Counted from the stretch's first letter, positions 17,770 through 26,854 are shown. The stretch is 64,000 bases of DNA from Saprospiraceae bacterium (GCA_016718205.1 JADKEB010000001.1:62001-126000); one strand, 5' to 3'. The notes: generated from the sequence alone by a model not told the origin. A program made the numbers and translations.

Positions 17770-18591
17770 TTATTTTCTTTTTAGGATGTACATATTTTCG
17801 TTCAAAATAGAAAATTGATCATAAATCGCCATTTCAGGTTTATACTCCTGAGACAGGGAGCAATAGTCTTGATGGTCTTTCAGCACATATCCGTCTCGTT
17901 TCGTGTAGAATTCGTGAGGTAATAATTGATGAGAAAAAGTATCATCAGTAAAATTATTTTTGTCAAAAAACGCATTCAGGTTTTTTAAGACAGCTGTATC
18001 TGCTGCTTCAGGTAAAAAAGATACACAACCAAGCAGATCTCCGGTTTTTTGTATTTCTTTCATGGCTATAAACACCATTTCAGTTACTGCCGGGCTCAGA
18101 AAATAAAGTACCCCTTCCAGAATAAAAAAGCAAGGCCGCGCATCAATAATGGATTTAAGACTTTTTATCAATGTTGACAGGTCATTTTGCCTGAAATCCG
18201 CTTTGATATATTCCACATTCCTTTTCGGAATTTTTCCTTTCTTGATCCAATCGTTCAATAAATCAGATTTGTAGGATATAATATCATTCTGATCAATATC
18301 GATACATTGCACGGTTTTAGCTATCAAAAAAGGATACATACTGAACCCGGATCCCCAATTGACCAAAACTCCTTCAGGATGTTGACCAAAAAAATCGGTG
18401 ATTTTATCCAAAAAAAATCTGTTGCGGAGACAATGAAGAAATGGCTCTTTGTCTGAAACTTCAGCTGTGATAGCGTCAACCCAATCATCAGTACGAGCAT
18501 TATTGTACAAGTAGGCGTAGTGGTCACCGCTCAGCTCCGGATCAGATGACCTGTAAGCACATGTAAGGAAGGCAGTCTCGTGTATGGTCAT
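17770..18591 (-). CDS. LCMT-type (PPM1-like) SAM-dependent O-methyltransferase
   Basis: The 273-residue protein fits the leucine carboxyl methyltransferase / polyketide O-methyltransferase family. It has an N-terminal TAFLTCAYR, a RNRFFLD segment, then GVLVNWGSGFSMYPFLIA as a SAM motif with CIDIDQND. The family-typical FILEGVLYFLSPAVTEM is at about residues 155-175. The substrate is unknown. It is 90 bp upstream of the S9 peptidase on the same strand, so co-transcription is possible. Confidence 0.8.
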   Translation of the reverse strand: MTIHETAFLTCAYRSSDPELSGDHYAYLYNNARTDDWVDAITAEVSDKEPFLHCLRNRFFLDKITDFFGQHPEGVLVNWGSGFSMYPFLIAKTVQCIDIDQNDIISYKSDLLNDWIKKGKIPKRNVEYIKADFRQNDLSTLIKSLKSIIDARPCFFILEGVLYFLSPAVTEMVFIAMKEIQKTGDLLGCVSFLPEAADTAVLKNLNAFFDKNNFTDDTFSHQLLPHEFYTKRDGYVLKDHQDYCSLSQEYKPEMAIYDQFSILNENMYILKRK

Positions 18592-18693
18592 ATTTGTCAG
18601 TTATCTCTTTTTTAAGCAAGTTGCAATAATACATCTAAAATATGAACGGAGACAAATTTAAGAGTTTAGTTTACATTTTTAAAATATAAAATG

Positions 18694-18825
18694 CAATGTC
18701 GTTTAGTTAAAGTATTTTTACTTGTTTTTACCCATCCCTGCCTCGCCGTACCGTTGGGCAGGCAGGCTAAATCCTTCCATTAGAAGGTAAGGACTTCATA
18801 ATATTGCCTTAACTATACGACATTG
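18694..18825. repeat. Inverted-repeat element (132 bp)
   Basis: The ends CAATGTCGTTTAGTTAAA (18694-18711) and CTTAACTATACGACATTG (18808-18825) are reverse complements with two mismatches. The interior carries the GGCAGGCAGG motif seen in several other repeats here. No ORF. Confidence 0.6.
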
Positions 18826-18976
18826 ATATAAAATAGTGTATGAGATAATATCTTTGATGGCCTGTGTCTTTGACTTCAATCCTTTATGCACTATTTAGAA
18901 TTATGTCATTCATCATGCTTTAGATTTTGTGTAAATTTGTATTTTGGCACCAAATTATAAATTATCAAGGCTTGGG

Positions 18977-19157
18977 GTGTGTATAACATATTGCACAAAA
19001 ATGTTTATGCTCTTCTCAACCATCATTCTAAAGAGCCTGTCAAGCTATCCTTGAGACGACCCGCCGACTTGTACTTATCAAAGCACTGCACTCCCCTTTG
19101 GGGGTTGGGGGTTAGCAGGACATTATTATTTTAAAAAAAGCAATATGTTATACACAC
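18977..19157. repeat. Inverted-repeat element (181 bp)
   Basis: Perfect 18-bp inverted ends, GTGTGTATAACATATTGC at 18977-18994 and its complement at 19140-19157. The interior has a GGGGGTTGGGGG run. MITE-like, no ORF. Confidence 0.65.
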
Positions 19158-19200
19158 AAGCTTGGACATATTAACTTTAGTTAAAAATAATGGCTTTGTT

Positions 19201-19460
19201 AGAGTATGTTTAAACTTTTATCATTTGGCTCCAAGCGGCAAATTTAATTTTTGCCAGCGTTATATTTTTCGCCGAACCGCGTCAAGCTACGCTTGAACTT
19301 CCGACTATATTCAGTATTCGCTGCGAGCAGCTGCTCGCAGTTCCTTCTTTATTGAGTAAAGTATTTTACTCAATTCTCGTCATAGACGAGACCATTCAGT
19401 CATCTTGTCCAAAATTAAATTTCCTCACTTTCGCTCAAACATAAAAATTTAAACATACTT
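19201..19460. mobile_element. Inverted-repeat element, family A (copy A2) inserted in another repeat
   Basis: It begins AGAGTATGTTTAAA and ends TTTAAACATACTT. The flanks (TGGCTTTGTT on the left, AGTCTATATATGATAAGT on the right) are contiguous, on the opposite strand, at 37482-37530. The element is therefore an insertion into a pre-existing repeat, with TTAGAG on both sides. Confidence 0.7.
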
Positions 19461-19714
19461 TTAGAGTCTATATATGATAAGTAGAATGTCTGTAAATATA
19501 TGCTTTAGGTCAAAAGAATATTAAAATTCAAGCTCTGACTTCCTTTATTTGTAACAAAAAATCAAAGTTTTATTCAATATTCATATTTTAACAAGAACAA
19601 AGCCAAAATAATTTAGTAAGTTTTGGCCATTTTTGGTATAAAGTTTTGTTAAAATTAATTTTAAATGACCCATATTTGCTGACAAAAGTTTAAACATACT
19701 CTAAAACCTAAATT

Positions 19715-20083
19715 ATGAAAAACATTTGTATTCCAGTTTTTTTTCTTATCACCACACTCACGACCTTTGCTCAGTTGAATGTTTCTGTTCCATTTGAAAA
19801 ATGGATCAGTCTGAAACAAGCAGGATGGACTATAATTTCTCCCGATGGACAAAACGTCATCTATAATGTCACCAGTACCAATTGGAGTGACAATAGCTAC
19901 GATACCGAGATATGGTTGAGCAGAAATGGCCAGCAACCGTTTCAATTGACCAGAACAACAAAAGGAAGTAGTAGTGCAGGATCGTTTAGCCCGGATAGCA
20001 GATGGGTGAGTTTTCTTGCTGACAGAGGCAATACATCCGTATCTTTATGGAAGCTATGGGAGCTGATGAGGCTATTCCACTCA
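19715..20083 (+). pseudogene. Decayed S9 peptidase N-terminus
   Basis: A signal peptide (MKNICIPVFFLITTLTTFAQ) is followed by the start of a prolyl-oligopeptidase propeller: WISLKQAGWTIISPDGQNVI, LTRTTKGSSS and FSPDSRWVSFLADRGNTS. The frame then shifts near 20035-20046; the continuation MEAMGADEAIPLK is in another frame and ends at about 20083. The remaining roughly 500 residues and the catalytic domain are missing. It differs from the intact S9 gene at 15705. Confidence 0.75.
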
Positions 20084-20154
20084 AAGTAAAACTTCAGGAA
20101 ATCCAAGGTGAAAAGCACATAGAGTATAAAAATATTTTTCACCTAACATTTTCT

Positions 20155-20346
20155 ATGAATTTTTCTTGCAATCTGACTATCCCAAAATATGTGGGGCTTG
20201 GAAAAGGTGTGAGCGTAGGATTTGGGATAGTGAAAGACCTGGGAGATTCTGTGGAAATTGAGCAGGAGGTATTTGAAGAACTTAAAATTCAGGCAATTGA
20301 ATTGTTGCGGGCAGAAACTCTTAAAATTAAACAACCACCTATATAA
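20155..20346 (+). CDS. Small hypothetical protein (63 aa)
   Basis: Starting at the ATG at 20155 the frame gives MNFSCNLTIPKYVGLGKGVS and ends ...LRAETLKIKQPPI. The N-terminal half looks beta-rich, the C-terminal half is an acidic helix. No family recognised. It is 9 bp before the small helix-rich ORF at 20356, suggesting a pair. An in-frame upstream extension to 20047 belongs to the S9 remnant. Confidence 0.4.
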   Translation: MNFSCNLTIPKYVGLGKGVSVGFGIVKDLGDSVEIEQEVFEELKIQAIELLRAETLKIKQPPI

Positions 20347-20355
20347 ATTTGTTAA

Positions 20356-20499
20356 TTGGATGAACTTCCAAAAGAACTTTACAATGCAATACTTGAGGAA
20401 AGTAAAAAGTCAAACAATAGAGTTACTCCTGAAATTATCTATTTATTAGATAGTTATTATTTTCCAGATGGGTCTAATATTTCGACAATTTCATCATAA
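20356..20499 (+). CDS. Small ribbon-helix-helix-like protein (47 aa, TTG start)
   Basis: From a TTG at 20356, right after an in-frame TAA, the frame reads DELPKELYNAILEESKKSNN followed by RVTPEIIYLLDSYYF. This resembles the LPxxL...A..S..S...EI..LL pattern of Arc/MetJ-type DNA-binding proteins, often antitoxins. There is no ATG, so it may be a truncated or alternative-start gene. Confidence 0.35.
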   Translation: MDELPKELYNAILEESKKSNNRVTPEIIYLLDSYYFPDGSNISTISS

Positions 20500-20528
20500 A
20501 AAACCAACTAATCAATAATAATTTTCTC

Positions 20529-20969
20529 ATGCCTCACAAATCCACCTTCATCCCATACACACCCAGTCCATTCGATGCTTGGCATAAATTTGCAAAAGAT
20601 GATGCAATGGAAGCGATAGTGGATCAAGTCTTGGGGGACGACAGGACAGGGTCGTCAGTAGTAGTAAAGTGGTTTCAATATTTTGAAAACCATTTGATTT
20701 TGCCTATTCAAGTTATGGTAGAATGTCCCATTAAAAAAGTAAATAACAATACCATATCGACCACACAAAACAAAATGAAAGTGGTAAGTTTGGCACCTAT
20801 CGATAGGTGTCCCTTACCCTTTTTAGTTTTTATTGCAATAGTGGATGATGGTGATGCGGGAAGATACATTTTTGCTCATGATGTTCGCAAATTTCTAGAT
20901 AATAAGGATGCTGAGCAGGTTTTTATACCTTATATTTATTGGTTGTATTTTGAGAAAAATAAAAATTAA
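20529..20969 (+). CDS. Hypothetical protein, possibly CcbP-like
   Basis: This 146-residue protein has no signal peptide. The central part, KWFQYFENHLILPIQVMVEC, then a loop, then KMKVVSLAPIDRCPLPFLVF and a C-terminal acidic stretch, loosely resembles the small calcium-binding CcbP-type domain (helix, FPF-like entry, beta barrel). I would not assign calcium binding on this. It lies in a run of small unrelated accessory genes after the S9 remnant. Confidence 0.5.
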   Translation: MPHKSTFIPYTPSPFDAWHKFAKDDAMEAIVDQVLGDDRTGSSVVVKWFQYFENHLILPIQVMVECPIKKVNNNTISTTQNKMKVVSLAPIDRCPLPFLVFIAIVDDGDAGRYIFAHDVRKFLDNKDAEQVFIPYIYWLYFEKNKN

Positions 20970-21068
20970 AGTACCAATAATTACATAGTTGTCAAGTTTC
21001 ATACCTTTCTAGAAATCATCAACGTAAAACAAATTTATAAAAATTAAACTAATCTTATCTCACTCGAC

Positions 21069-21629
21069 ATGCCTACACGCCTATCCACTGGTCTCATCAT
21101 GGAGTTATCACTTCCCAAAAAAGAGATGCTTGCGCTCGATCGTACGCTTGATCATGTAAAGGTCTATCTTATGGATAAATACAGTATTGATCTAGATTGT
21201 TACATCATGCACGAAAATGATGAAAATTGGTTTTGGACACCTAGGACAGAGTGGATAGAAGTAGAATTGTTTTCTTATCTTGCAAGGTATTATGCGGCTA
21301 TGTATCCTGTGGAGTTGGCTTTTTGTAGGGAAGTACTGGAGTTTGTGGATGGTGCATCGTATATGCATATCATAGATTATCTTGACAAAGGTGGAAGTCC
21401 ATACTTTGCTAATGATTATTGGGCAGTGCCAATAAGATATGATTTTTTCACTAATAAACATATCTATCACACAGATATAAACGTCAGTAGATTAGTGCGT
21501 CTCGGTGTGGATAACAAATCACTAGTAACAAGGTCAAATTATGTCCTACCTTTTGCAAATAAGGCCATTGTGGAAAAGTTTAACAAATATAGGATATCAG
21601 GAATGCATTATGTTTACGGATCTGGGTAG
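21069..21629 (+). CDS. Hypothetical protein, paralogue of 22048-22377
   Basis: The 186-residue protein starts MPTRLSTGLI; an internal ATG at 21102 would begin right at the similarity block. Its N-terminal pattern (ELSLPKKEMLALDRTLDHVK, then YSIDLDCYIMHENDENW) has the same spacing as EFSIPQKDALRYNVALESIT and WGIDTELYLIAETEDA in the downstream gene. That suggests a shared small domain. It has no signal peptide and many aromatic residues. Function unknown. Confidence 0.55.
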   Translation: MPTRLSTGLIMELSLPKKEMLALDRTLDHVKVYLMDKYSIDLDCYIMHENDENWFWTPRTEWIEVELFSYLARYYAAMYPVELAFCREVLEFVDGASYMHIIDYLDKGGSPYFANDYWAVPIRYDFFTNKHIYHTDINVSRLVRLGVDNKSLVTRSNYVLPFANKAIVEKFNKYRISGMHYVYGSG

Positions 21630-21707
21630 ATGCCATTGTCATACATTCATCACTTCGAACTATTCATTTCTAAAATTTGTTCAAAACACATTAAATTCTT
21701 AATTAAC

Positions 21708-21980
21708 ACCTAAAAATCTTAAATGAATTTCCTATTCCAGAACAAAATTAGTAAACCTAAAAAAGAAAGGTAGTGCCGCCAGGTTGGGTTTCTTCACTAA
21801 ATTGAGCTGCCACCATTTGCTAAAGCCCTTCAGTCACCACCTGCCGCCTGGTAGCGATGCTACAGCCAAAGCTGCACGTATAATTTGTCGTCAAAATGCT
21901 TATTTTACCCGCCTGCTCCGAAGCGGGCAGGTTGTACTTTTGATCTTCATCACAACGGAATTCATTTTAGATATTTAGGT
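21708..21980. mobile_element. Inverted-repeat element, family B (copy B1)
   Basis: The ends read ACCTAAAAATCTTAAATGA and TCATTTTAGATATTTAGGT. The interior (TTCTTCACTAAATTGAGCTG, GCGATGCTACAGC, ATTTGTCGTCAAAATGCT) is shared with 26581-26854 and 62610-62950. No transposase. Confidence 0.8.
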
Positions 21981-22047
21981 AACATTTATAATTTTGACTA
22001 TATATTGATTGGTAGGAAGTCTCAATAAAAAAAATAAAATAAGTGAT

Positions 22048-22377
22048 ATGGGTCAATTTATGACAATTTCGATAGTAAAAGAATTTTCTATACCCCAAAA
22101 AGATGCTCTTAGGTACAATGTAGCATTAGAAAGTATAACGTCCAAACTGAAAGGATTGTGGGGAATAGATACAGAATTGTATCTCATTGCTGAGACGGAA
22201 GATGCTACAAATGTTGCTATTTCGATAGTTATGGAAGATCGGGTAATTCGAACAGATCTATTGGAAAACCAGTATATTGCTGCCCCTTTCTTTATGCAGA
22301 TGGAAATATTAAATGTGCTGAGAAAATATCATTTTATGAGAGATATCCCAATGGATGATTTAGATAAAATTTATTGA
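22048..22377 (+). CDS. Hypothetical protein, paralogue of 21069-21629
   Basis: The ATG at 22048 (MGQFMTISIVKEFSIPQK) is preferred to 22009, whose extra residues are low-complexity Lys/Asn. The 109-residue product shares an N-terminal pattern with the 186-residue neighbour and ends DIPMDDLDKIY. The two are separated by the family-B element at 21708-21980, which looks like a later insertion into this cluster. The PIN-domain remnant overlaps its end. Function unknown. Confidence 0.5.
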   Translation: MGQFMTISIVKEFSIPQKDALRYNVALESITSKLKGLWGIDTELYLIAETEDATNVAISIVMEDRVIRTDLLENQYIAAPFFMQMEILNVLRKYHFMRDIPMDDLDKIY

Positions 22378-22582
22378 TGATTTTATCGCTATCGTAGATG
22401 AATTTATACCTGATCAAGAACTTCTGAACAGTGCAAGAAAAATTTCATTTACACTCAATCATCCTATCTATGACTGTTTGTTTTTGGTCCTGGCGCAGCA
22501 GAATAATGCATCTTTTTTGTCCTTTGACAAACGCTTGGGTGCAAAAGCAAAACTATTGGGGATGGATACTATAAGTCTGTGA
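22370..22582 (+). pseudogene. PIN-domain (VapC-type) toxin remnant
   Basis: A frame without a start codon reads FIDDFIAIVDEFIPDQELLN, then HPIYDCLFLVLAQQNNASFL, then SFDKRLGAKAKLLGMDTISL and TGA at 22580. YDCLFLVLA and LSFDKRL are the last acidic-site motifs of PIN nucleases. The N-terminal half with the first catalytic Asp is absent, and the VapB partner is not visible. Confidence 0.65.
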
Positions 22583-22588
22583 ATGATA

Positions 22589-22775
22589 AGAGTATGTTTA
22601 AAATTTTTCTTAGTTGTAAATCAAGAATTTATGGTTCTGGCGATAAAATAATCAACGCATTTAGCCTGCCTGCCAACTATAATATAGGCGGGAAGGTGAA
22701 CTAAATAAGGCGATTATTTTGAAGCCAGGTTCCTAATACATTGATTTTAAGGCAATAAAAATTTAAACATACTCT
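22589..22775. mobile_element. Inverted-repeat element, family A (copy A3)
   Basis: The ends are AGAGTATGTTTAAA and TTTAAACATACTCT. The interior matches A1/A4 with changes and carries an extra piece containing GCCTGCCTGCC. It starts 7 bp after the PIN remnant stop. Confidence 0.75.
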
Positions 22776-22815
22776 AAATTAAAGACATTCTATTCAAAAT
22801 AAAAAATCATAAATA

Positions 22816-22902
22816 ATGGGCAGAAAAGTATTGATTTCGTTTTTGGGAACTGGGACAGCCGGAAAAAGAGAATATCGTTCAGCTACATATGTTATAAATT
22901 AA
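22816..22902 (+). pseudogene. N-terminal stub of TM1812/Csx2-family CRISPR-associated CARF protein
   Basis: ATG at 22816 gives MGRKVLISFLGTGTAGKREY and then RSATYVIN before TAA. KVLISFLGTG followed by a YRxATY segment is the characteristic opening of the TM1812 (Csx2) branch of CRISPR-associated Rossmann-fold proteins. These bind cyclic oligoadenylate in type III systems. Only 28 residues remain. No cas gene or repeat array is present in the window. Confidence 0.6.
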
Positions 22903-22946
22903 ACCCAAGTGATAATTTTTGGTGCTGTTTTTTCGTATTATTGTTG

Positions 22947-25900
22947 ATGGTTAGCAGAATTTGGTTATTGGGATTGTTTTTGATGCTGTATTGTTTGCAT
23001 ATGGTAGGTCAGGTCGATACAGGTTCTCCATTAAAAACAAAATATATCACTGCATATGATTGTGCAATCAAGATCGATAGTCTGACAATACTCCCTCACA
23101 GTCTGATCGTTACTGTGGACCAGGATACTATAACCCATTATACCATAGACAATTTTACCGTAATATTTTCTGACAGTATCTGCAATAGCATTCTAAACCG
23201 AAATGTGGTCTTCAGGTACAGGACATTTGCTTTTGATATCGGCAAACACTTCTTTATGATAGATACTTCATTGCTGAAATATCAGGAAAGAGCCATAGGC
23301 GGAATGATAGAATACAAGCCACAAGATGACAAAAATGTACTGGTCGATGCCAAGGGGCTTGATTACAGAGGTAGTTTTTCCAGAGGCATATCCATAGGAA
23401 ATAGCCAGAGCTTAGTACTTAATTCCAATTTTGACATGCAACTCGTAGGCGATCTTGGCAATGGGCTCAAAGTAGTGGCAGCTATATCAGACGAAAATCT
23501 ACCCATCCAGGCTCAAGGAAATACCCAACAGTTGCAGGAGTTTGATAAGGTTTTTATTCAGGTCTCAAAAAACAAAACATCACTCACCGCCGGCGATTAT
23601 GAATTGAGAAAACCTGAGAGCTATTTTATGAATTATTATAAAAAACTAAAGGGTATCACTTTGGCAACCACTTACAAAATGAGTGATAAAACAGAAGCAT
23701 TTTCAAAAGGTAGTTTTGCCATATCTCGTGGTAAATTTTCCCGTCAGACACTGCCTACCAAAGAAGGGAACCAAGGTCCATATAGACTCCAGGGCAACAA
23801 TGGCGAAAGATTTATCATCGTGCTCGCAGGTACAGAAAGGGTATTTTTTAATGGAATTTTATTGACCCGAGGATTTGATTATGACTATGTGATAGACTAC
23901 AATAGGGCAGAGATCGCATTTTCGCCAACGAGAATCATCGCAAGAGATAGCAGGGTCATCATAGATTTTGAATATACTGATATCAACTACCTAAGATCTC
24001 TATATGCTGCTGAGACATCATTCAAAGGCGAGAGATGGAAGGCGGGAATTCAAATATATTCAGAACAAGACAGTAAAAATGTGACCGGTGATCAACAATT
24101 GGATTCTATTGATATTCGCATCCTGGAGTCCAGTGGTGATGACTTTTCCAAATCAGTCAGAAAAAGTCTGAGAGTAGTGGCACCCGAAGAAAAAAATGAT
24201 TTGACACGCATCTTATATCGTGGAGAAGCCGATCCACTTGATCCGGCAAATCTCATCCTGTATTTCACAGAAGACTTAGATAGTGCCAAATATACTGCAG
24301 TATTTTCTGAAGTGGGGATCGGAAAAGGAGATTACGTGATCGACAATACTAAAAATAAAAATGGCAGAGTATATCTATATGCGGGCAAAGGTTTGGGCAC
24401 CTATCTGCCTGTGATACAGCTCATTCCACCTGAAAAAAAACAACTTGTTACAGCCAATGCATCCTACAAAATAACAAAAAATACTGATTTGTTTGCAGAA
24501 CTGGCACTCAGTAATCTGGACATCAATCGCCGCTCTTCCCTTGACAATAATGACAATACGGGATTGGCCAGCAATGTCAGGTTTTCGCATTCAGAAAGAT
24601 TGGATAGTGCCGGTTTATGGAATATCAAAGCAAACCTGAATCATGAATATCTACACCAACACTTCAACGCTCTCAATCCATTCAGGCCACCTGAATTTTC
24701 GCGTGACTGGAATATCGGCATGATCACTTCAAAAGCAGCTGAAAATCTCCTTACTTCATCTGTCCAACTAACAGGAAAATCAGGATTGGGACTCGAATAT
24801 GGCTACAACAGATATGAAAAGGGAAGTCTATATTCAGGTTCAAAACACGAAGGAACTTTTAGATATCAGAGCGGGAGGTTTGCGGCACGTGCTTATAGCA
24901 ATTTTCTGAATACAGGATCATCATTCCTGGATCAGGCTACCAGATTTCAGCGGCCTAATATCACAGCGAGCTACAAGCTATTTAAAAATAAGTCCTGGAC
25001 CATAGGTACTGAATATGATGGTGAATCCAATATCATCAAGGGCTTTAAAACAGATACGCTCAAAAAGACAAGCTACGCTTACAATCTTATTAAAGGGTAT
25101 ATCGCCAGTGACGTTTCAAATGACTTTTCCATTAAAGTGGCCTATAGTTCCAGAAATGATTATTTTGCTAAAGGAGATCAACTCCAAAAAGCGTCCAATG
25201 CAAAGGAAATCGAACTTGCTGGAAAGTGGTTGGCTTCGGCGGCTTCAGACTTATCATGGAGTATCACAGGCAGGGATCTTTCTATTACGGACCAGGGGCT
25301 ATTGCCCAATGATAAGAGTAAAAAGACCATTCTCGGAAGATTGGATTATGTTTTTGCTGCCATAAATCAAGGTATCAGATCGACTACAACATACAATACA
25401 AGTTCAGGTCAAGAGCCAAAAATAGAGTATATATTCCGAAAAGTTGAGATTGGTCAGGGCGACTACTTCCTTATCAACGAAAGCGAAAATCCGAATCTCA
25501 GCAATGTTCAGGATTTCAGATATGACCCTACCAATCCATTGTCTAACTACATCCGTTTATCTCTGGCAAACAATGAGTTTATCAGAACAAACAATCTTGA
25601 ATTGAATCAAAGCTTAACCATAGATCCGTCTAAGTTTAAGACACTTAAAGAAGGAGTAAAACTGTCAAAGACATATAAGTTTTTTTCGAGGTTTTCATCT
25701 TTATCCAATTTCAGAATCACCAAAAAACAAATGGCCAATATCGCGAGTCCTTTGACGTCTTATATTGACTTTTCTATCAGGGACACTTCTTTGGTCGCTT
25801 ATAATGCACTGAATACCAATACCTTGTTTTTTAATAAAGGACATTTAAAATACGATATTCAGCTTGGTAACAGAAACAATCAAAACCGCATCATTCAAGT

Positions 25901-26444
25901 AAGCGGACGGGAGGATAGAGGATTGGACGAATTGTTTCTTCGCACGAGATTCAATCTCAGAAATAATACAGACTTGTTTTTTCATATCGAAAAATCTTCT
26001 AAGACATATCAGTCAGAAGCTTTTGGTGATCGCAATCTCAAAATCGATATCCTCCGCATCAGACCTGAAGTCAGTATCCGCCCATCTCAAAATATGCGCG
26101 TGATGGCAAAGTACAGCTTTCAGAAAAAAAATCAAACTATCCTCACCATGGATCAGGCAAATATCCATGAAGTAACATCAGAATATACTATCAGAAAAGC
26201 CAATCAGTTTAGTCTCGACATGTCCATAAGTTATGTAAGTATCAATTTTACAGGCATCGCCAACTCACCTATTGAGTACGATATGCTCGAAGGCCTCAAA
26301 AATGGCAAAAACTATCTCTGGAATGTAGTATACACCAAAAGAATAGCAAAAAACATCGACCTCACCATCAACTATGAAGGACGTAAGACCGGCATCTCAC
26401 CCGTAGTCAATGTAGGAAGGGCTCAGGTGAAGGCTACTTTTTGA
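22947..26444 (+). CDS. Large outer-membrane protein, unknown function
   Basis: The ATG at 22947 gives a signal peptide (MVSRIWLLGLFLMLYCLHMVGQ). The 1165-residue protein has the conserved N-terminal block seen in uncharacterised Bacteroidota surface proteins: LDYRGSFSRGISIGNSQSLV, LQEFDKVFIQ and GDYELRKPESYFMNYYKKLKG. A long series of beta strands with alternating polarity follows to the end (AQVKATF), consistent with a large barrel. I infer an outer-membrane location and possibly a role in export or envelope assembly. No operon partner. A family-B element follows at 26581. Confidence 0.75.
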   Translation: MVSRIWLLGLFLMLYCLHMVGQVDTGSPLKTKYITAYDCAIKIDSLTILPHSLIVTVDQDTITHYTIDNFTVIFSDSICNSILNRNVVFRYRTFAFDIGKHFFMIDTSLLKYQERAIGGMIEYKPQDDKNVLVDAKGLDYRGSFSRGISIGNSQSLVLNSNFDMQLVGDLGNGLKVVAAISDENLPIQAQGNTQQLQEFDKVFIQVSKNKTSLTAGDYELRKPESYFMNYYKKLKGITLATTYKMSDKTEAFSKGSFAISRGKFSRQTLPTKEGNQGPYRLQGNNGERFIIVLAGTERVFFNGILLTRGFDYDYVIDYNRAEIAFSPTRIIARDSRVIIDFEYTDINYLRSLYAAETSFKGERWKAGIQIYSEQDSKNVTGDQQLDSIDIRILESSGDDFSKSVRKSLRVVAPEEKNDLTRILYRGEADPLDPANLILYFTEDLDSAKYTAVFSEVGIGKGDYVIDNTKNKNGRVYLYAGKGLGTYLPVIQLIPPEKKQLVTANASYKITKNTDLFAELALSNLDINRRSSLDNNDNTGLASNVRFSHSERLDSAGLWNIKANLNHEYLHQHFNALNPFRPPEFSRDWNIGMITSKAAENLLTSSVQLTGKSGLGLEYGYNRYEKGSLYSGSKHEGTFRYQSGRFAARAYSNFLNTGSSFLDQATRFQRPNITASYKLFKNKSWTIGTEYDGESNIIKGFKTDTLKKTSYAYNLIKGYIASDVSNDFSIKVAYSSRNDYFAKGDQLQKASNAKEIELAGKWLASAASDLSWSITGRDLSITDQGLLPNDKSKKTILGRLDYVFAAINQGIRSTTTYNTSSGQEPKIEYIFRKVEIGQGDYFLINESENPNLSNVQDFRYDPTNPLSNYIRLSLANNEFIRTNNLELNQSLTIDPSKFKTLKEGVKLSKTYKFFSRFSSLSNFRITKKQMANIASPLTSYIDFSIRDTSLVAYNALNTNTLFFNKGHLKYDIQLGNRNNQNRIIQVSGREDRGLDELFLRTRFNLRNNTDLFFHIEKSSKTYQSEAFGDRNLKIDILRIRPEVSIRPSQNMRVMAKYSFQKKNQTILTMDQANIHEVTSEYTIRKANQFSLDMSISYVSINFTGIANSPIEYDMLEGLKNGKNYLWNVVYTKRIAKNIDLTINYEGRKTGISPVVNVGRAQVKATF

Positions 26445-26580
26445 TAAAACCGAAACATAATGTACTTCATGAATTATGTCAACTAAGGGTACTATTTAAA
26501 TTTTATACCCATAATCCATTGCTTTACATCCAAGAAAATTTTTAAAATACTCCCTAACAATTGCCAAATTTTTTACTAAA

Positions 26581-26854
26581 ACCTAAAAATCTAAAATGAA
26601 TTTCATATTCCAGACCAAAATTAGTAAACCTAAAAAAGAAGGTAAGTAGCCGCCAGGTTAGCTGGCGGTTTCTTCACTAAATTGAGCTGCCACTCAATTT
26701 TGCTAAAGCACCGTTCAGTCATGCACCATAACCTGTACCGCCTTGCGGTAGCGATGCTACAGCTAAAGCTGCACACAGTATGATTTGTCGTCAAAAATGC
26801 TTATTTTATTGTACTTTTGGTCTTCATAACGGAACTCATTATAGATATTTAGGT
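26581..26854. mobile_element. Inverted-repeat element, family B (copy B2)
   Basis: ACCTAAAAATCTAAAATGA at the left and ATTATAGATATTTAGGT at the right. The interior has a short GCCGCCAGG / CTGGCGG hairpin and shares TTCTTCACTAAATTGAGCTG and the TGCACACAGTATGATTTGTC segment with other copies. The rest of the gap 26445-27008 holds no gene. Confidence 0.8.
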
